Source of the DNA: Thiomonas sp.
GTDB taxonomy: Bacteria; Pseudomonadota; Gammaproteobacteria; Burkholderiales; Burkholderiaceae_C
Reading direction: 5' to 3'
Length of the DNA: 64,000 nt
Assembly (NCBI GenBank): GCA_027311065.1
Contig: DAICZP010000113.1
Location: 27,791-91,790 of the forward strand
Shown here piece after piece: positions 1 through 10,613 of this stretch. The translations under genes and the position numbers were made by a program. Numbering within the stretch: the stretch's first letter is position 1; each line of letters starts with the position of its first letter. The notes under the pieces are model-generated. The model did not search any database and was not told the DNA's origin. It worked only from the letters and a program-made list of their open reading frames with translations.

Positions 1-1
1 C

Positions 2-973
2 ATCAGCGATCTCAACGCCCGCAAGATCGTCATTGCCGGTCGTCCGGTGCGTTGGGCGGTTGACGTGCGCGACGATGAAGGTAAACCGGGGCAGGCGGCC
101 ATGGTGGCGCGCGAGTTGGTTGCCGATCACGTGGCGGGCGTGATCGGAGATCTCGACGGCACCTCGACCGAAGCATCCGCGCCGGTGTATTTCGCGGCCG
201 GTATCCAGCAGATCACACCGGCTTCCGGCGATCCGGCCACCGCGCACCATGGATGGACCACGTTTCACCGCATCGTGGCGAATGATTACGCCGTCGGCGC
301 CAGCCTCGCGTTTTATGCGGGCCGCAAGCTCAAAGCGAAAACGGCGATGATCGTCGACGATGGCGGCAGCGCCGGCGGCGCGCTGACGGCCGCGTTCGAG
401 CGTGCGGCCGACGCTGGCGGGCTCCAGTTGCTGCCGGCACCCGCGCACAGCCGTGATGACGACGTCGCGGCGTTGGCGGCCAAGGTGAAAGCGGCGGCCC
501 CCGACGTGGTGTTCTACCGCGGCGCCGAATCGTTCGGCGCCGATCTGTTGCGCCGCTTGCGTGCCATCGGGGTGCAGGCGCGTGTGCTTGGAGGCAAGGT
601 GCTGTGCAGCGCGCGTTTCGCGGGGCTCGCGGGAGATGCGGCGAATGCCGGCGTGGTGTGCGCGCAAGCCAGCCGACCGCTCACGCGCATGCCGCAGGCC
701 AGAATGTGGATGCAGCGATTCAAGGAGCGTTTCGGTGCCGACCCCACCCGCCTGACCGGGCCGCACGCGTATGACGCCGCCATGACACTTGCGCAGGCGA
801 TGATCAAGGCGGACTCGACTGATCCGCGCGTCTACGGAGATGCACTACGCGACCCCGGTTACGACGGTGTCACACGCAATGACATTCGATTCAATGCCGA
901 CGGCGAACTGGTCGGCCCGAGCATCACGATTTCGACCTTCTCGCGCGGCACCAAGGTCGACCTGGGACGCTGA
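2..973 (+). CDS. Branched-chain amino acid ABC transporter-type periplasmic substrate-binding protein (5' truncated by window edge)
   Basis: Frame is open to the window start (ISDLNARKIVIAGRPVRWAVDV...); LivJ/LivK-like motifs (ELVADHVAGVIGDLDGTSTEASAPVY, HAYDAAMTLAQAM). The listed start at 47 is an internal GTG. Confidence 0.85.
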   Translation: MSDLNARKIVIAGRPVRWAVDVRDDEGKPGQAAMVARELVADHVAGVIGDLDGTSTEASAPVYFAAGIQQITPASGDPATAHHGWTTFHRIVANDYAVGASLAFYAGRKLKAKTAMIVDDGGSAGGALTAAFERAADAGGLQLLPAPAHSRDDDVAALAAKVKAAAPDVVFYRGAESFGADLLRRLRAIGVQARVLGGKVLCSARFAGLAGDAANAGVVCAQASRPLTRMPQARMWMQRFKERFGADPTRLTGPHAYDAAMTLAQAMIKADSTDPRVYGDALRDPGYDGVTRNDIRFNADGELVGPSITISTFSRGTKVDLGR

Positions 974-1027
974 CCGGGTCCGCCGTTTCGCGCACACGGT
1001 GGGTGCGCATTGCTGCGTCAGGAGGAC

Positions 1028-1059
1028 AAAAAAAGGGAGCGCAGCGCGCTCCCTTTTTT
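1028..1059. terminator. Bidirectional Rho-independent terminator between convergent genes
   Basis: Near-perfect hairpin aaaaaagggagcgc-agc-gcgctccctttttt with A/T tracts on both sides. Confidence 0.85.
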
Positions 1060-1079
1060 CACTGCATGAATGCAACAGA

Positions 1080-1391
1080 TTACTTCATGCTCAGAATCCA
1101 GGTAACGAGTTCCTTGGCTTCTGCCGGGCTGACCTGCGGGTTGGCGGGCATCGGGACCGGGCCCCAAACGCCGCTCACACCCTTCATCACGGCCTTTTCC
1201 AGTTCAGCCTGGGCGCCGGGCTTGCCGGCATATTTCTTGGCCACGTCCTTGTAGGAAGGGCCCACGAGCTTGTGGTCGACGGCGTGGCAGGCCAGACAGT
1301 TCTTGGCCTTGGCCAGGGCCATCATGTCGGCGGCGTTGGCGGCCGAAATGGTCGCGACGGCGAGGCCGGCGGCAATCAGAATTTTTTTCAT
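1080..1391 (-). CDS. Class I c-type cytochrome (c551/c552-like), with signal peptide
   Basis: MKKILIAAGLAVATISAANAAD signal peptide, CLACH heme motif, PMPANP distal Met region. Start placed at MKKIL, not the long upstream ORF extension. Confidence 0.9.
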   Translation of the reverse strand: MKKILIAAGLAVATISAANAADMMALAKAKNCLACHAVDHKLVGPSYKDVAKKYAGKPGAQAELEKAVMKGVSGVWGPVPMPANPQVSPAEAKELVTWILSMK

Positions 1392-1596
1392 TCTCGAAAT
1401 CTCCATGGTTGGGCAGTGCCATGCACTCAACGTCTGACCTGAACATCGGTTGACACGTCCGGCCGACAAGTCCGGATCCGTGCGATCCTCAAGCATTGAT
1501 CGCGCCGAGCTTACAGCAGCCGTTATGCTAACCGATGAGGCTCGCCAATTTGCAGCGGCGAAACTGGAAATTGACAACTGTCGAGGAGGCGGTGGT

Positions 1597-1845
1597 ATGT
1601 GGCTACTGATTGTGGCAATCGTGCTCTTGGGGTTGAAGTTTGCGGCGTTGGGACCGTTTGCGTCATTATCCTGGTGGTGGATCGCCGGGGCGCTGGGCGT
1701 GGTATTCATCTATTGGGAGTTGATTGATCCCTGGCTGGCCATTTCCAAGAAGCGTGCAGTGCGCGAAATGGAATTGCGACGCGAGGAGCGTGTCGAACGT
1801 GGGCGAGCGCATCTCGGACTGGGACGCGGGCGTCGCAGGAAATGA
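1597..1845 (+). CDS. Small Trp-rich membrane protein (TIGR04438-like)
   Basis: MWLLIVAIVLLGLKFAALGPFASLSWWWIAGALGVVFIYWELIDPW followed by a basic tail; RBS-like gaggaggcgg upstream. Confidence 0.7.
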   Translation: MWLLIVAIVLLGLKFAALGPFASLSWWWIAGALGVVFIYWELIDPWLAISKKRAVREMELRREERVERGRAHLGLGRGRRRK

Positions 1846-1897
1846 CAATTTCAACCGTCGACCAGCTCTGAATATGCGATACACTCGCCTTTAATCA

Positions 1898-2116
1898 GGA
1901 GAGTGTCCGCGACCGGTTACGTCGCGGGCCGCCGAAGGCGTAAGCGCTGGCCCCGTTGCCGGGAGGCGTGTACCGCTCAGGCAAAAGGACTGAGCCGACC
2001 CTCGCGGGTCAACCTCACTGGAGAGAGGCGCCGGGTACGCAGTCGGCGTCCACCGAAGGGGCAAGCTGGACCCAGGTCCGGTCAATCTCTCAGGTACAAA
2101 GGACAGCGGGGCATGC
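1898..2116 (+). promoter_or_regulatory. Tandem (two-aptamer) glycine riboswitch upstream of gcvT
   Basis: Two copies of the glycine aptamer core: ccgaaggcgtaagc...ctcaggcaaaaggactg and ggagag...ccgaaggggcaagc...ctctcaggtacaaaggac, immediately upstream of gcvT. Confidence 0.93.
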
Positions 2117-2160
2117 CGACCGGGAATCGTCCCGGCGCATCGTCGCCCGAGGAGCCTTGC

Positions 2161-3324
2161 GTGTCCAATCCTGCCGAACCTGATCTCCTGCGCACGCCGT
2201 TGTACGCGTTGCATGCGCGCCTGGGTGCCAAGATGGTGCCTTTCGCCGGTTACGCGATGCCGGTGCAATACCCGTCCGGCGTCATGGCAGAGCACAGATG
2301 CACGCGCGAGTCCGCTGGCCTGTTCGATGTTTCGCACATGGGGCAGGTCCGTATCGGTGGTCCCGACGCCGCCGCGGCGCTGGAAAGCCTGATCCCGATC
2401 GACGTGCAGGGGCTGGCGCTGGGTCGCCAGCGCTACGGCTTTTTCACGGATGCGGGCGGCGGCATCCTCGACGATCTCATGTTGACGTGTCGGCCGCGTC
2501 CGGACGGGGAGGGCAGCGAGTTTTTCATGGTCGTGAATGCGGCCTGCAAAGAGCATGATCTCGCATGGTTGCGTGAGCGCATCGGACTGCGGTGCACCAT
2601 TGAAGAACTTCCAGATCAGGGCCTGATCGCCCTGCAGGGTCCGCGCGCAGTGCCCGCCCTGGCACTGTTGCTGCCGGGTGTCGCGTCGATGCGGTTCATG
2701 GACGCAGCCTGGTTCACGCTGCCCGCGGCCATCGGTTCAGGGCGCGTATTCGTCAGCCGCAGTGGCTACACCGGTGAAGACGGCGTCGAGATTTCCGTGG
2801 ATGCTGGCGACACCGAGGCGTTGGCCGTTGCGTTGCTCGCGCTTCCGGGTGTGGCCCCGGCAGGGCTTGGCGCACGTGACAGCCTTCGTCTCGAGGCCGG
2901 CTTGTGCCTCTATGGGCACGACATGGATGCCACCACCACGCCGATTGAAGCCAGCTTGCAGTGGGCGATCCAGAAAGTGCGCCGCACCGGCGGCGCGCGT
3001 GCTGGCGGCTTCCCTGGCGCGGAAATCATTCTGGGGCAAATCGACGACGCCGCGCGCCTTGCCCGTCGCCGTATCGGTCTGCGCGGCGAGGACAGGGTTC
3101 CGGTGCGCGAAGGTGCTGAACTCGTCGACGCCGAAGGGCGCAATGTGGGCCGCGTGACCAGCGGCAGTCTCACGCCTTCCGCCAACGCGCCAGTGGCGAT
3201 GGGCTACGTCGCAGCGCCATGCGCGATAAAAGGCACCCTGGTCTTCGCGCTGGTGCGCGGACGCCAGGTGCCGATGCGCATTGTCGACATGCCGTTTGTT
3301 CCGCACGGCTACAAGCGCGACTGA
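2161..3324 (+). CDS. gcvT: Glycine cleavage system aminomethyltransferase (T protein)
   Basis: RTPLYALHARLGAKMVPFAGYAMPVQYPSGVMAEH; GTG start after the riboswitch (the ORF-track start at 1903 lies in the riboswitch). Confidence 0.96.
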   Translation: MSNPAEPDLLRTPLYALHARLGAKMVPFAGYAMPVQYPSGVMAEHRCTRESAGLFDVSHMGQVRIGGPDAAAALESLIPIDVQGLALGRQRYGFFTDAGGGILDDLMLTCRPRPDGEGSEFFMVVNAACKEHDLAWLRERIGLRCTIEELPDQGLIALQGPRAVPALALLLPGVASMRFMDAAWFTLPAAIGSGRVFVSRSGYTGEDGVEISVDAGDTEALAVALLALPGVAPAGLGARDSLRLEAGLCLYGHDMDATTTPIEASLQWAIQKVRRTGGARAGGFPGAEIILGQIDDAARLARRRIGLRGEDRVPVREGAELVDAEGRNVGRVTSGSLTPSANAPVAMGYVAAPCAIKGTLVFALVRGRQVPMRIVDMPFVPHGYKRD

Positions 3325-3413
3325 CGCGCTGTTTCGCGGCGCGGCGCCTGATTTGTCCTGATGTTCAACACCTTCCGCACAACCATATCCATCCAACCCC
3401 CACGGAGTTCGAC

Positions 3414-3788
3414 ATGACCGTCAAGTTCACCCCCGATCACGAATGGGTTCGCCTCGAAGCCGATGGCACCGCGACCGTCGGCATCACGGCGCACGCGCAA
3501 GATGCCCTCGGCGACGTGGTGTTCGTGGAGCTTCCCGCCGTCGGCACGTCCTACACGCAGCACGATGCCGCAGGTGTCGTCGAGTCGGTCAAAGCCGCCG
3601 CTGACGTGTACATGCCGATCGCCGCCGAAGTCATCGCGGTCAATGATGCCCTGGTTGCTGACCCGGCGCTGGCCAACACCGATCCGCAAGGCGCTGGCTG
3701 GTTCTTCAAGGTGCGCCCGACCGCGCCATCGCAGATCGACGCGCTGCTGGACCAGGCCGCCTACGACAAACTGCTCGCCGGCGCCTGA
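3414..3788 (+). CDS. gcvH: Glycine cleavage system H protein
   Basis: [41 protein letters not shown]...[13 protein letters not shown] lipoyl-Lys motif. Confidence 0.97.
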   Translation: MTVKFTPDHEWVRLEADGTATVGITAHAQDALGDVVFVELPAVGTSYTQHDAAGVVESVKAAADVYMPIAAEVIAVNDALVADPALANTDPQGAGWFFKVRPTAPSQIDALLDQAAYDKLLAGA

Positions 3789-3822
3789 ATCGCACGCACG
3801 CAGAACCCGGTACGAGATCCCC

Positions 3823-6726
3823 ATGCTGACGCACATTGAACCCACCCTGAACGTCCTGGAGGACGCCGGCGCCTTTTGCCGACGCCACATTGGTCCCGAC
3901 AGCGCTGATCAGGCGCACATGCTGCAAGCCCTCGGACTGCCTGACATGTCTGCCTTGCTCGCCGCCGTGATTCCAGCGGGAATCCGGCGTACGCATGCAT
4001 TTGAACTTCCGCCTGCGGTCGACGAAGCGGCTGCGCTGGCGGAGTTGCGCGCCATTGCCGCGGGAAACCGCGTGATGCGCAGTTTCATCGGCCAGGGCTA
4101 TGCCAACGCCCACATGCCGGGGGTCATTCAGCGCAATATTCTTGAAAACCCGGCCTGGTACACCGCTTACACGCCTTACCAGCCGGAAATCAGCCAAGGA
4201 AGGCTCGAGGCTTTGCTGAATTTCCAGACCATGGTCGCCGACCTCACGGGACTGGACGTGGCCAACGCGTCGATGCTGGACGAGGCCACGGCCGCGGCGG
4301 AAGCGGTGACCCTCGCACTGCGGGCGGGACGCGGCGCCAGCCGCAGTGTGTTCGTGGCTGACGACGTACTTCCGCAAAGCCTCGAGGTCCTGCGCACCCG
4401 CGCGGCACCGTTGGGCATCGACGTCGTGGTCGGTCCCGTCGATGAGGCGGCGAAGGGTGCGTACTTTGCGGTGCTGCTGCAATACCCGGGCGTGGACGGC
4501 GGGGTGCGCGACCTGCGCAACATCATTGCAGGCGCGCACGCCCGCGGCGCCCTGGTCATCATGGCGGCGGATATCCTGGCACTGACGCTGCTGGTGCCGC
4601 CGGGGGAGCTTGGCGCTGACATCGCAGTTGGGAACACACAGCGTTTTGGTCTGCCCCTGGGTTTCGGGGGGCCGCACGCTGCATACCTGGCGGTGCGTGA
4701 CGCAATCAAACGCCAAATGCCGGGGCGGCTGGTGGGATCGAGTATCGATGCGCATGGCAACCAGGGCTTGCGGCTGGCGCTGCAGACACGGGAGCAGCAC
4801 ATCCGGCGCGAAAAGGCCACCAGCAATATCTGCACCGCGCAGGTATTGCCGGCAGTGCTGGCGAGCATGTATGCGGTCTATCACGGGCCACAAGGATTAC
4901 GACGCATCGCCCAGCGTGTGCATGCCTACACGGCGATCGTCGCCGACGTACTGCGCGCGCAAGACTGGACGCTCTCCCATGAGTGCTTTTTCGACACCCT
5001 GACGGTTCACACCGGGGCGCACACCGAGGCCGTGCACCTGGCCACCGTCGCTGCCGGCATCAATCTGCGGCGCGTGGCGCCGGACCGCGTCGGAATCACG
5101 CTGGACGAAACGGTGACGCGTGCGGACCTGCTCGCGTTGCTGGGGGCGTTCGCCGGGGTATGTGGAGTCGAAGCCCCCGACGGCACGTTGTTCGATGCCC
5201 ATGCGGCGGGGGTGGCGTCGCGGTATCCGGTGTCGCTTGCGCGCACCTCCGATGTCCTGACCCATCCGGTGTTTCGGCGTTACCACAGCGAAACCGAGAT
5301 GCTGCGTTACCTGCGCCGCCTTGCCGACAAGGACGTGGCGCTCGACCGCGCGATGATTCCGCTAGGTTCGTGCACCATGAAACTCAACGCCACCAGCGAA
5401 ATGGTTCCTATTACCTGGCCCGAGTTTGCGTCGATTCACCCCTTCGCGCCGGCGGACCAGGCAGCGGGTTATGCACGGCTTGCCGATGACCTGCGGCATT
5501 GGCTTGCGCAGGCCACCGGCTATGACGCCGTCAGCCTGCAGCCGAATGCGGGCTCGCAAGGTGAGTACGCCGGTCTGCTGGCGATTCAGGGGTGGCACGC
5601 CAGCCGCGGTGAGCCGCACCGCGACGTTTGCCTGATCCCGGCGTCCGCGCATGGCACCAATCCGGCGTCGGCGCAGATGGCTGGCATGCAGGTGGTGGTG
5701 GTTGCCTGCGATGCGGAAGGCAGCGTCGATCTCGACGACCTGCGCGCGAAGGCGGGGCACCATGCGGCGCGCCTGGCTGCCTGCATGATTACCTATCCCT
5801 CCACCCACGGCGTGTTCGAGCCGCGGGTACGCGAAATCTGCGACATCGTTCATGCCCATGGCGGGCAGGTCTACGTCGACGGCGCCAACATGAATGCCAT
5901 GGTGGGACTTGCCAGTCCGCCGGAATTCGGCGCCGACGTGTCGCACCTCAACCTGCACAAGACTTTCTGCATACCGCACGGCGGCGGCGGACCAGGCGTC
6001 GGCCCCGTTGCGGTGCGGGCTCACCTCGCGCCATTCCTCCCCGGTCACGCCGCCAGTGGTGACGCGGGGCGTCCGGTGGGAGCGGTCAGCGCCGCTGCGC
6101 TGGGCAACGCATCGGTGCTGCCGATCACCTGGATGTACATCCGCATGATGGGCGCCGGCGGCCTCGCCGATGCGAGTGCGGTGGCGATCCTCAGCGCCAA
6201 CTACATCGCCCGGCGCCTGTCCGCGCACTTCCCTGTGCTCTACACCGGCGCGCATGGCCTGGTCGCCCACGAATGTATCCTGGACTTGCGGGCACTGAAG
6301 GACGCCAGCGGCATCAGCAATGAGGATGTCGCAAAGCGTCTGATCGACTTCGGATTTCACGCACCAACCATGAGCTTTCCGGTTCCGGGCACGCTCATGA
6401 TCGAGCCCACCGAAAGCGAATCTCTGGTCGAACTCGACCGGTTCGTCGACGCGATGATCGCGATTCGCGGTGAAATCGCCTGGGTTGAGCGTGGCGACTG
6501 GCCGCGCGAGGACAACCCGCTCAAGGCGGCGCCGTTCACCGCCGCCGCCGTGCTCGGCGCCGAGTGGACGCGGCCGTACAGCCGCGAACAGGCGGCCTAC
6601 CCCTTGCCGTCGGTGCGTACGAACAAGTACTGGGTTCCGGTCGGCCGGGTCGACAATGTCTGGGGCGACCGCAACCTGCAGTGCGCGTGCCTCCCGCTGG
6701 CAGCGCATGTCGCCGACGGGACCTGA
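3823..6726 (+). CDS. gcvP: Glycine dehydrogenase (aminomethyl-transferring), P protein
   Basis: Full-length GcvP ([21 protein letters not shown]...; [23 protein letters not shown]-Lys region). Confidence 0.97.
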   Translation: MLTHIEPTLNVLEDAGAFCRRHIGPDSADQAHMLQALGLPDMSALLAAVIPAGIRRTHAFELPPAVDEAAALAELRAIAAGNRVMRSFIGQGYANAHMPGVIQRNILENPAWYTAYTPYQPEISQGRLEALLNFQTMVADLTGLDVANASMLDEATAAAEAVTLALRAGRGASRSVFVADDVLPQSLEVLRTRAAPLGIDVVVGPVDEAAKGAYFAVLLQYPGVDGGVRDLRNIIAGAHARGALVIMAADILALTLLVPPGELGADIAVGNTQRFGLPLGFGGPHAAYLAVRDAIKRQMPGRLVGSSIDAHGNQGLRLALQTREQHIRREKATSNICTAQVLPAVLASMYAVYHGPQGLRRIAQRVHAYTAIVADVLRAQDWTLSHECFFDTLTVHTGAHTEAVHLATVAAGINLRRVAPDRVGITLDETVTRADLLALLGAFAGVCGVEAPDGTLFDAHAAGVASRYPVSLARTSDVLTHPVFRRYHSETEMLRYLRRLADKDVALDRAMIPLGSCTMKLNATSEMVPITWPEFASIHPFAPADQAAGYARLADDLRHWLAQATGYDAVSLQPNAGSQGEYAGLLAIQGWHASRGEPHRDVCLIPASAHGTNPASAQMAGMQVVVVACDAEGSVDLDDLRAKAGHHAARLAACMITYPSTHGVFEPRVREICDIVHAHGGQVYVDGANMNAMVGLASPPEFGADVSHLNLHKTFCIPHGGGGPGVGPVAVRAHLAPFLPGHAASGDAGRPVGAVSAAALGNASVLPITWMYIRMMGAGGLADASAVAILSANYIARRLSAHFPVLYTGAHGLVAHECILDLRALKDASGISNEDVAKRLIDFGFHAPTMSFPVPGTLMIEPTESESLVELDRFVDAMIAIRGEIAWVERGDWPREDNPLKAAPFTAAAVLGAEWTRPYSREQAAYPLPSVRTNKYWVPVGRVDNVWGDRNLQCACLPLAAHVADGT

Positions 6727-6810
6727 AGATGTGATGGAACCTGCTCGACTCGCGCAGGTGATTGCAAGAAGCGGAATGAAGTTCGTGTCGCATCGACGTA
6801 CGCTTGCGGC

Positions 6811-7686
6811 ATGGACTTCACCGTGCCCCCATCCTCTTTCGTGTCCGCTGCGGCGATGCGGCGCACGCGGCATGCCATCGACCGGCTCCTTGGCGGCGCC
6901 GAAGCCCCGTCACTGGCCGCGCTCGCGGCGGAAGCGGGCGTAACGCCCTGGTATTTCCAGCGCGAGTTTGCCGCGTGCGCGGGCGTGAGCCCCAAGCGCT
7001 TCGTCGAGGTGCTGTCCAAGGAGCGCCTGCTGGGGGCGCTGGCCCAGGGTCTTCCCGCGCTCGAGGCAGCGCTGGAATCTGGATTGTCGGGCCCGGGTCG
7101 AGCCCACGAACTTCTCTTGCGGACCGAGGGGATGACGCCGGCGCAGGCCAGACGCCACGGACAGGGCGTGGCCATCGTCTGGGGCGTCGCGCTTGCGCGC
7201 TGTGGTCCGATGTTCGGAGCATGGACTGGACAGGGGCTTTGCGCCTTGGAGTTTCTGCCCGAAGACGAGAATTCCCCGGAGTCGGAGGCGTCGACGGAAT
7301 CGATGTGCCTCGCACTGGGCGCGCGGTGGCATGCCGCGTCGATGCGTCGGGACGACGCGCTGATCGCGCGGCTGATCGATGCTGCGCTCGATGGCGATCC
7401 CGCGGTTCCGGCCCACGTCAAGGCGAGTCATTTTCGCTTGCGCGTGTGGCAGGCACTACTGTGCCTGCCGACGGGAAGCCTGGCCAGTTATACGCAGCTC
7501 GCACGCGCGGTCGGCAGGCCCGACGCGGTGCGCGCGGTGGCGGGGGCAGTGGCGGCGAACCACCTGGCCGTGCTGCTTCCCTGTCACCGCGTGATTCGAG
7601 AGGGCGCGGAGCTGGCCGGCTACCGTTGGGGCCTGGCCCGCAAGGCCATGCTCATTGCCGCGGAGCAGGCCCTCATTCCAGGGTGA
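6811..7686 (+). CDS. Ada-like protein: AraC-type HTH plus methylated-DNA-cysteine S-methyltransferase
   Basis: PCHRVIREGAELAGYRWGLARK active-site motif; N-terminal HTH resembling the Ada linker (MRRTRHAIDRLL...VTPWYFQREF). No N-terminal Zn-Cys Ada domain. Confidence 0.9.
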   Translation: MDFTVPPSSFVSAAAMRRTRHAIDRLLGGAEAPSLAALAAEAGVTPWYFQREFAACAGVSPKRFVEVLSKERLLGALAQGLPALEAALESGLSGPGRAHELLLRTEGMTPAQARRHGQGVAIVWGVALARCGPMFGAWTGQGLCALEFLPEDENSPESEASTESMCLALGARWHAASMRRDDALIARLIDAALDGDPAVPAHVKASHFRLRVWQALLCLPTGSLASYTQLARAVGRPDAVRAVAGAVAANHLAVLLPCHRVIREGAELAGYRWGLARKAMLIAAEQALIPG

Positions 7687-8734
7687 CGCGCGGCGTGCCG
7701 GTTTGCAGGCGGCCGATGACCGATGCTTCACCGAAGCCGTCAGCCCGGAAGATGCCCAGGACGGCGGGCACCGCATCTGGCGCGCAGCTCACCAGCAGGC
7801 CGCCCGCCGTCTGCGGATCGGTCAGCAGATCGCGTGTGAGCGCGTCGGCGCCGCCGAGGTCGACGTCAGTGCCATAGCTGGCCCAGTTGCGGCCGGATGC
7901 GCCGGTGACGACACCCGCGGCCGCGAGATGGCGCACGCCGGCCAGCAAGGGTACAGCGCCGACGTCCACCCGCGCGGCAAGGCCCGAACCACGGCACATT
8001 TCGAGCAGGTGGCCGAGCAGCCCGAAGCCAGTGACGTCGGTCATCGCATGCACCCCGGGCAGCGCGGCCAGGTTCGGGCCGGGTGTGTTCAATCGCGTCG
8101 TCGTATCGATCATCAGTCGGTAGGCGTCGGGCGAGAGGAGGTCCTTTTTCAGTGCAGCCGACATCACCCCGACACCCAGGGGCTTGCCGAGCACGAGGAC
8201 GTCGCCATCGCGCGCGTCGGCGTTGCGCCGGATGCGGTCCGGGTGCGCGAGCCCAAGGACTGCAAGTCCATAAATCGGCTCGACCGAATCGATGGAATGC
8301 CCGCCCGCCACCGGGATGCCGGCGCGCGCGCACACGGCCTGTCCGCCCCGAAGGATCGCGCCGATGGTTTCCTCGGGCAGGATGCTGATCGGCATGCCGA
8401 CCAGAGCCAGGGCCATGATGGGTCGTGCTCCCATGGCATAAATGTCCGAAATTGCGTTTGTCGCTGCGATAGCACCGAAATCTTCGGGGTCGTCGACGAT
8501 GGGCATGAAAAAATCAGTGGTTGCTACCAGCGCCTGGGTATCGTTGAGTCGATAGACCGCGGCATCATCCGATGTCTCGACTCCGACCATGAGTTCGGGC
8601 GGAACAGGAAATGCGGGCGTTCGGCGCAGGATGGCGCTCAGCACGCCCGGTGCGATCTTGCAGCCGCAACCGCCCCCGTGGGACAGTGAAGTCAGGCGTG
8701 GCGGCGTTGCCGGTTTGGCGTTGGATGCGGGCAT
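7673..8734 (-). CDS. selD: Selenide, water dikinase
   Basis: RLTSLSHGGGCGCKIAPGVLSAIL, GVETSDDAAVYRLNDTQALVATTDFFMPIVDDPEDFGAIAATNAISDIYAMGARPIMALAL; Cys at the Sec/Cys position. Start placed at MPASNAK. Confidence 0.94.
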   Translation of the reverse strand: MPASNAKPATPPRLTSLSHGGGCGCKIAPGVLSAILRRTPAFPVPPELMVGVETSDDAAVYRLNDTQALVATTDFFMPIVDDPEDFGAIAATNAISDIYAMGARPIMALALVGMPISILPEETIGAILRGGQAVCARAGIPVAGGHSIDSVEPIYGLAVLGLAHPDRIRRNADARDGDVLVLGKPLGVGVMSAALKKDLLSPDAYRLMIDTTTRLNTPGPNLAALPGVHAMTDVTGFGLLGHLLEMCRGSGLAARVDVGAVPLLAGVRHLAAAGVVTGASGRNWASYGTDVDLGGADALTRDLLTDPQTAGGLLVSCAPDAVPAVLGIFRADGFGEASVIGRLQTGTPRVTLE

Positions 8735-8745
8735 GGGAGCGGGGC

Positions 8746-9630
8746 TCAATGAGTGGCTTGCGGCCAGGCGGCGCAGAGGTCGTCGAAGCGCTGCAATGCT
8801 GGGGAAAACGCCTTGCGGCGAGCATGAATTCGGTAAAGCGTGCGTTCCAGAGGCGGCAGGCACGCGTCGATGCGGACGAGCTGCCTGCAATCAAGCATGT
8901 TCTGCACCACCCGCAGCGGGAGGCAACTGATCCCCAGGCCTTCCGCCACGGCGCGTTTGATCGCCTCGGCGTTGCCAAGATTCATGCCGATCGTGTACCG
9001 GGGGAGGTGGGGCATCAACAGCGCTTCCATGGTTTCACGCGTGCCGGAGCCGGCTTCTCGCTGGATCCAACGCGCTTTCGCGAGTTCCTCGATTCCAACC
9101 TCGCCGCGAGTCAGCTGGTGATCGGGTGCTGCGACCACCACCAACCGGTCGCGCAGCCAGGGATGTGATTCGATGTCGGGATGGTGACAGGCGCCCTCGA
9201 TGTAGCCAAGATCGACGCGATAGTCCGCCACCGCCTGGATCACGTCGTGGGTGTTGCCAACCTCGAGTTCGACCTGGGCCTGCGGCCACGCACGCTGATA
9301 CGCACCCAGCACCGCGGGCATGATGTAATTTCCGACCGTCGTGCTGGCACCGATGCGAAGCGCCGCCGCATCGCCATCGAACAGGGTTTCAAGATCGTGG
9401 CTCAGGTCGAGCATTGCCAATGCGCGGGGAAGCAGCAGGCGTCCGGCATCGTTGAGCACGACGCGCTTGCCGATGCGATCGAACAGCCGCGTGCCGAGCT
9501 GCGATTCGAGCTCGCCGAGGGCGGCGCTCACCGCGGACTGCGACATCGAGAGTTGGCGCCCGGCTTCGGTGGTGCTCCCGGAGCGGGCCACGGCCACCAT
9601 GACGTCGAGTTGCCGAAGGGTCAGTCTCAT
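8746..9630 (-). CDS. LysR-family transcriptional regulator
   Basis: MRLTLRQLDVMVAVARSGSTTEAGRQLSMSQSAVSAALGELESQLGTRLFDRIGKRVVLNDAG. Confidence 0.92.
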   Translation of the reverse strand: MRLTLRQLDVMVAVARSGSTTEAGRQLSMSQSAVSAALGELESQLGTRLFDRIGKRVVLNDAGRLLLPRALAMLDLSHDLETLFDGDAAALRIGASTTVGNYIMPAVLGAYQRAWPQAQVELEVGNTHDVIQAVADYRVDLGYIEGACHHPDIESHPWLRDRLVVVAAPDHQLTRGEVGIEELAKARWIQREAGSGTRETMEALLMPHLPRYTIGMNLGNAEAIKRAVAEGLGISCLPLRVVQNMLDCRQLVRIDACLPPLERTLYRIHARRKAFSPALQRFDDLCAAWPQATH

Positions 9631-9866
9631 CGAATTGATAAATTGAATTTCCGCTATTGTCCACCGAAAAAGATGGATTCAATGCACGCAACCATTCGCA
9701 ACATCCGGTTTGCCTGCGGCGGCTCGCGGGTGGGGCCGGAGACGCTGCGTACGCATTCCCATGCTGGCGAAAAGTTTGGGGGAACTTAGGGATTTGGCAG
9801 GACTCCATCAAGCTCGGGCAGCCGGTGCCGCGATGCCGTGGTTCCGGTTCTTCGTCGCCCGAGTAG

Positions 9867-9911
9867 TTGACAATTTCAGTTGGGATCTGCTAAAGTCCCA
9901 CTGAATTCGTC
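9867..9911 (+). promoter_or_regulatory. Candidate iscR promoter with an imperfect inverted repeat (possible Rrf2/IscR autoregulatory site)
   Basis: TTGACA-18-TAAAGT with tcagttgggatctgctaaagtcccactga (TCAGT..GGGA / TCCC..ACTGA) overlapping the -10. Confidence 0.45.
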
Positions 9912-9989
9912 AGGTATTGCGTGTGCGTGCTCCTGTCGAATCGACGCTTTGGATCGCGACGCGCTTGTTCATCATTTCTGGAGACCACC

Positions 9990-10532
9990 ATGCGACTGAC
10001 GACCAAAGGGCGCTTTGCCGTGACGGCCATGATCGATGTGGCTATGCGCCAACATTTCGGACCCGTCACGCTGGCAAGCATCAGCCAACGCCAGCATATT
10101 TCGCTTTCCTACCTTGAGCAGCTGTTCGGCAAGCTTCGCCGGCACGAACTCGTCGAATCCGTGCGCGGACCGGGCGGCGGCTACAGCCTGGCGCGCAAGC
10201 CGGAGGAGATCAGCATCGCCGACGTCATCATCGCCGTCGACGAGCCTCTGGACGCCACCCAGTGCGGCGGGAAGGGCAGCTGTCTTGGCGAGGACAGTGG
10301 CGAAGGGCGCTGCATGACCCACGACCTCTGGTCGGCCCTCAACAACCGCATGGTGGAGTTTCTCGATTCAGTCAATCTGAAGACCATGGTTGACCAGAAT
10401 CTTGCACAGGGCGTGTCGGTCGAGGAAGTGACGATCGTTCGCAAGCCGGTGGCGCCGTTGCCTGCGGCGAAGCCTGCCAAGGTACGTGCACCCAACTCGG
10501 TGTTCAACCTGGCACAGAACCTGAATGGATGA
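9990..10532 (+). CDS. iscR: Fe-S cluster assembly transcriptional regulator (Rrf2 family)
   Basis: MRLTTKGRFAVTAMIDVAM..., three Cys motif ATQCGGKGSCLGEDSGEGRCMTHDLW; followed by iscS. Confidence 0.95.
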   Translation: MRLTTKGRFAVTAMIDVAMRQHFGPVTLASISQRQHISLSYLEQLFGKLRRHELVESVRGPGGGYSLARKPEEISIADVIIAVDEPLDATQCGGKGSCLGEDSGEGRCMTHDLWSALNNRMVEFLDSVNLKTMVDQNLAQGVSVEEVTIVRKPVAPLPAAKPAKVRAPNSVFNLAQNLNG

Positions 10533-10613
10533 TGGCCCGCGGGGCCGTCCGCGGCCCCGCATCAGGAAGCATCAAGCCCAACCCCAGAGAAACTCGAGAG
10601 AGCGTTCCGAACC

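Noticed and set aside
1080-1709. 209-aa version of the cytochrome ORF
   Set aside because: The N-terminal extension precedes a clear signal peptide; true start placed at 1391.
1903-2160. N-terminal 86 aa of the gcvT ORF in the track
   Set aside because: It is the translated glycine riboswitch; gcvT starts at the GTG at 2161.
5362-6873. 503-aa minus-strand ORF and related ORFs across 3706-4893
   Set aside because: Antisense to gcvP; shadow ORFs.
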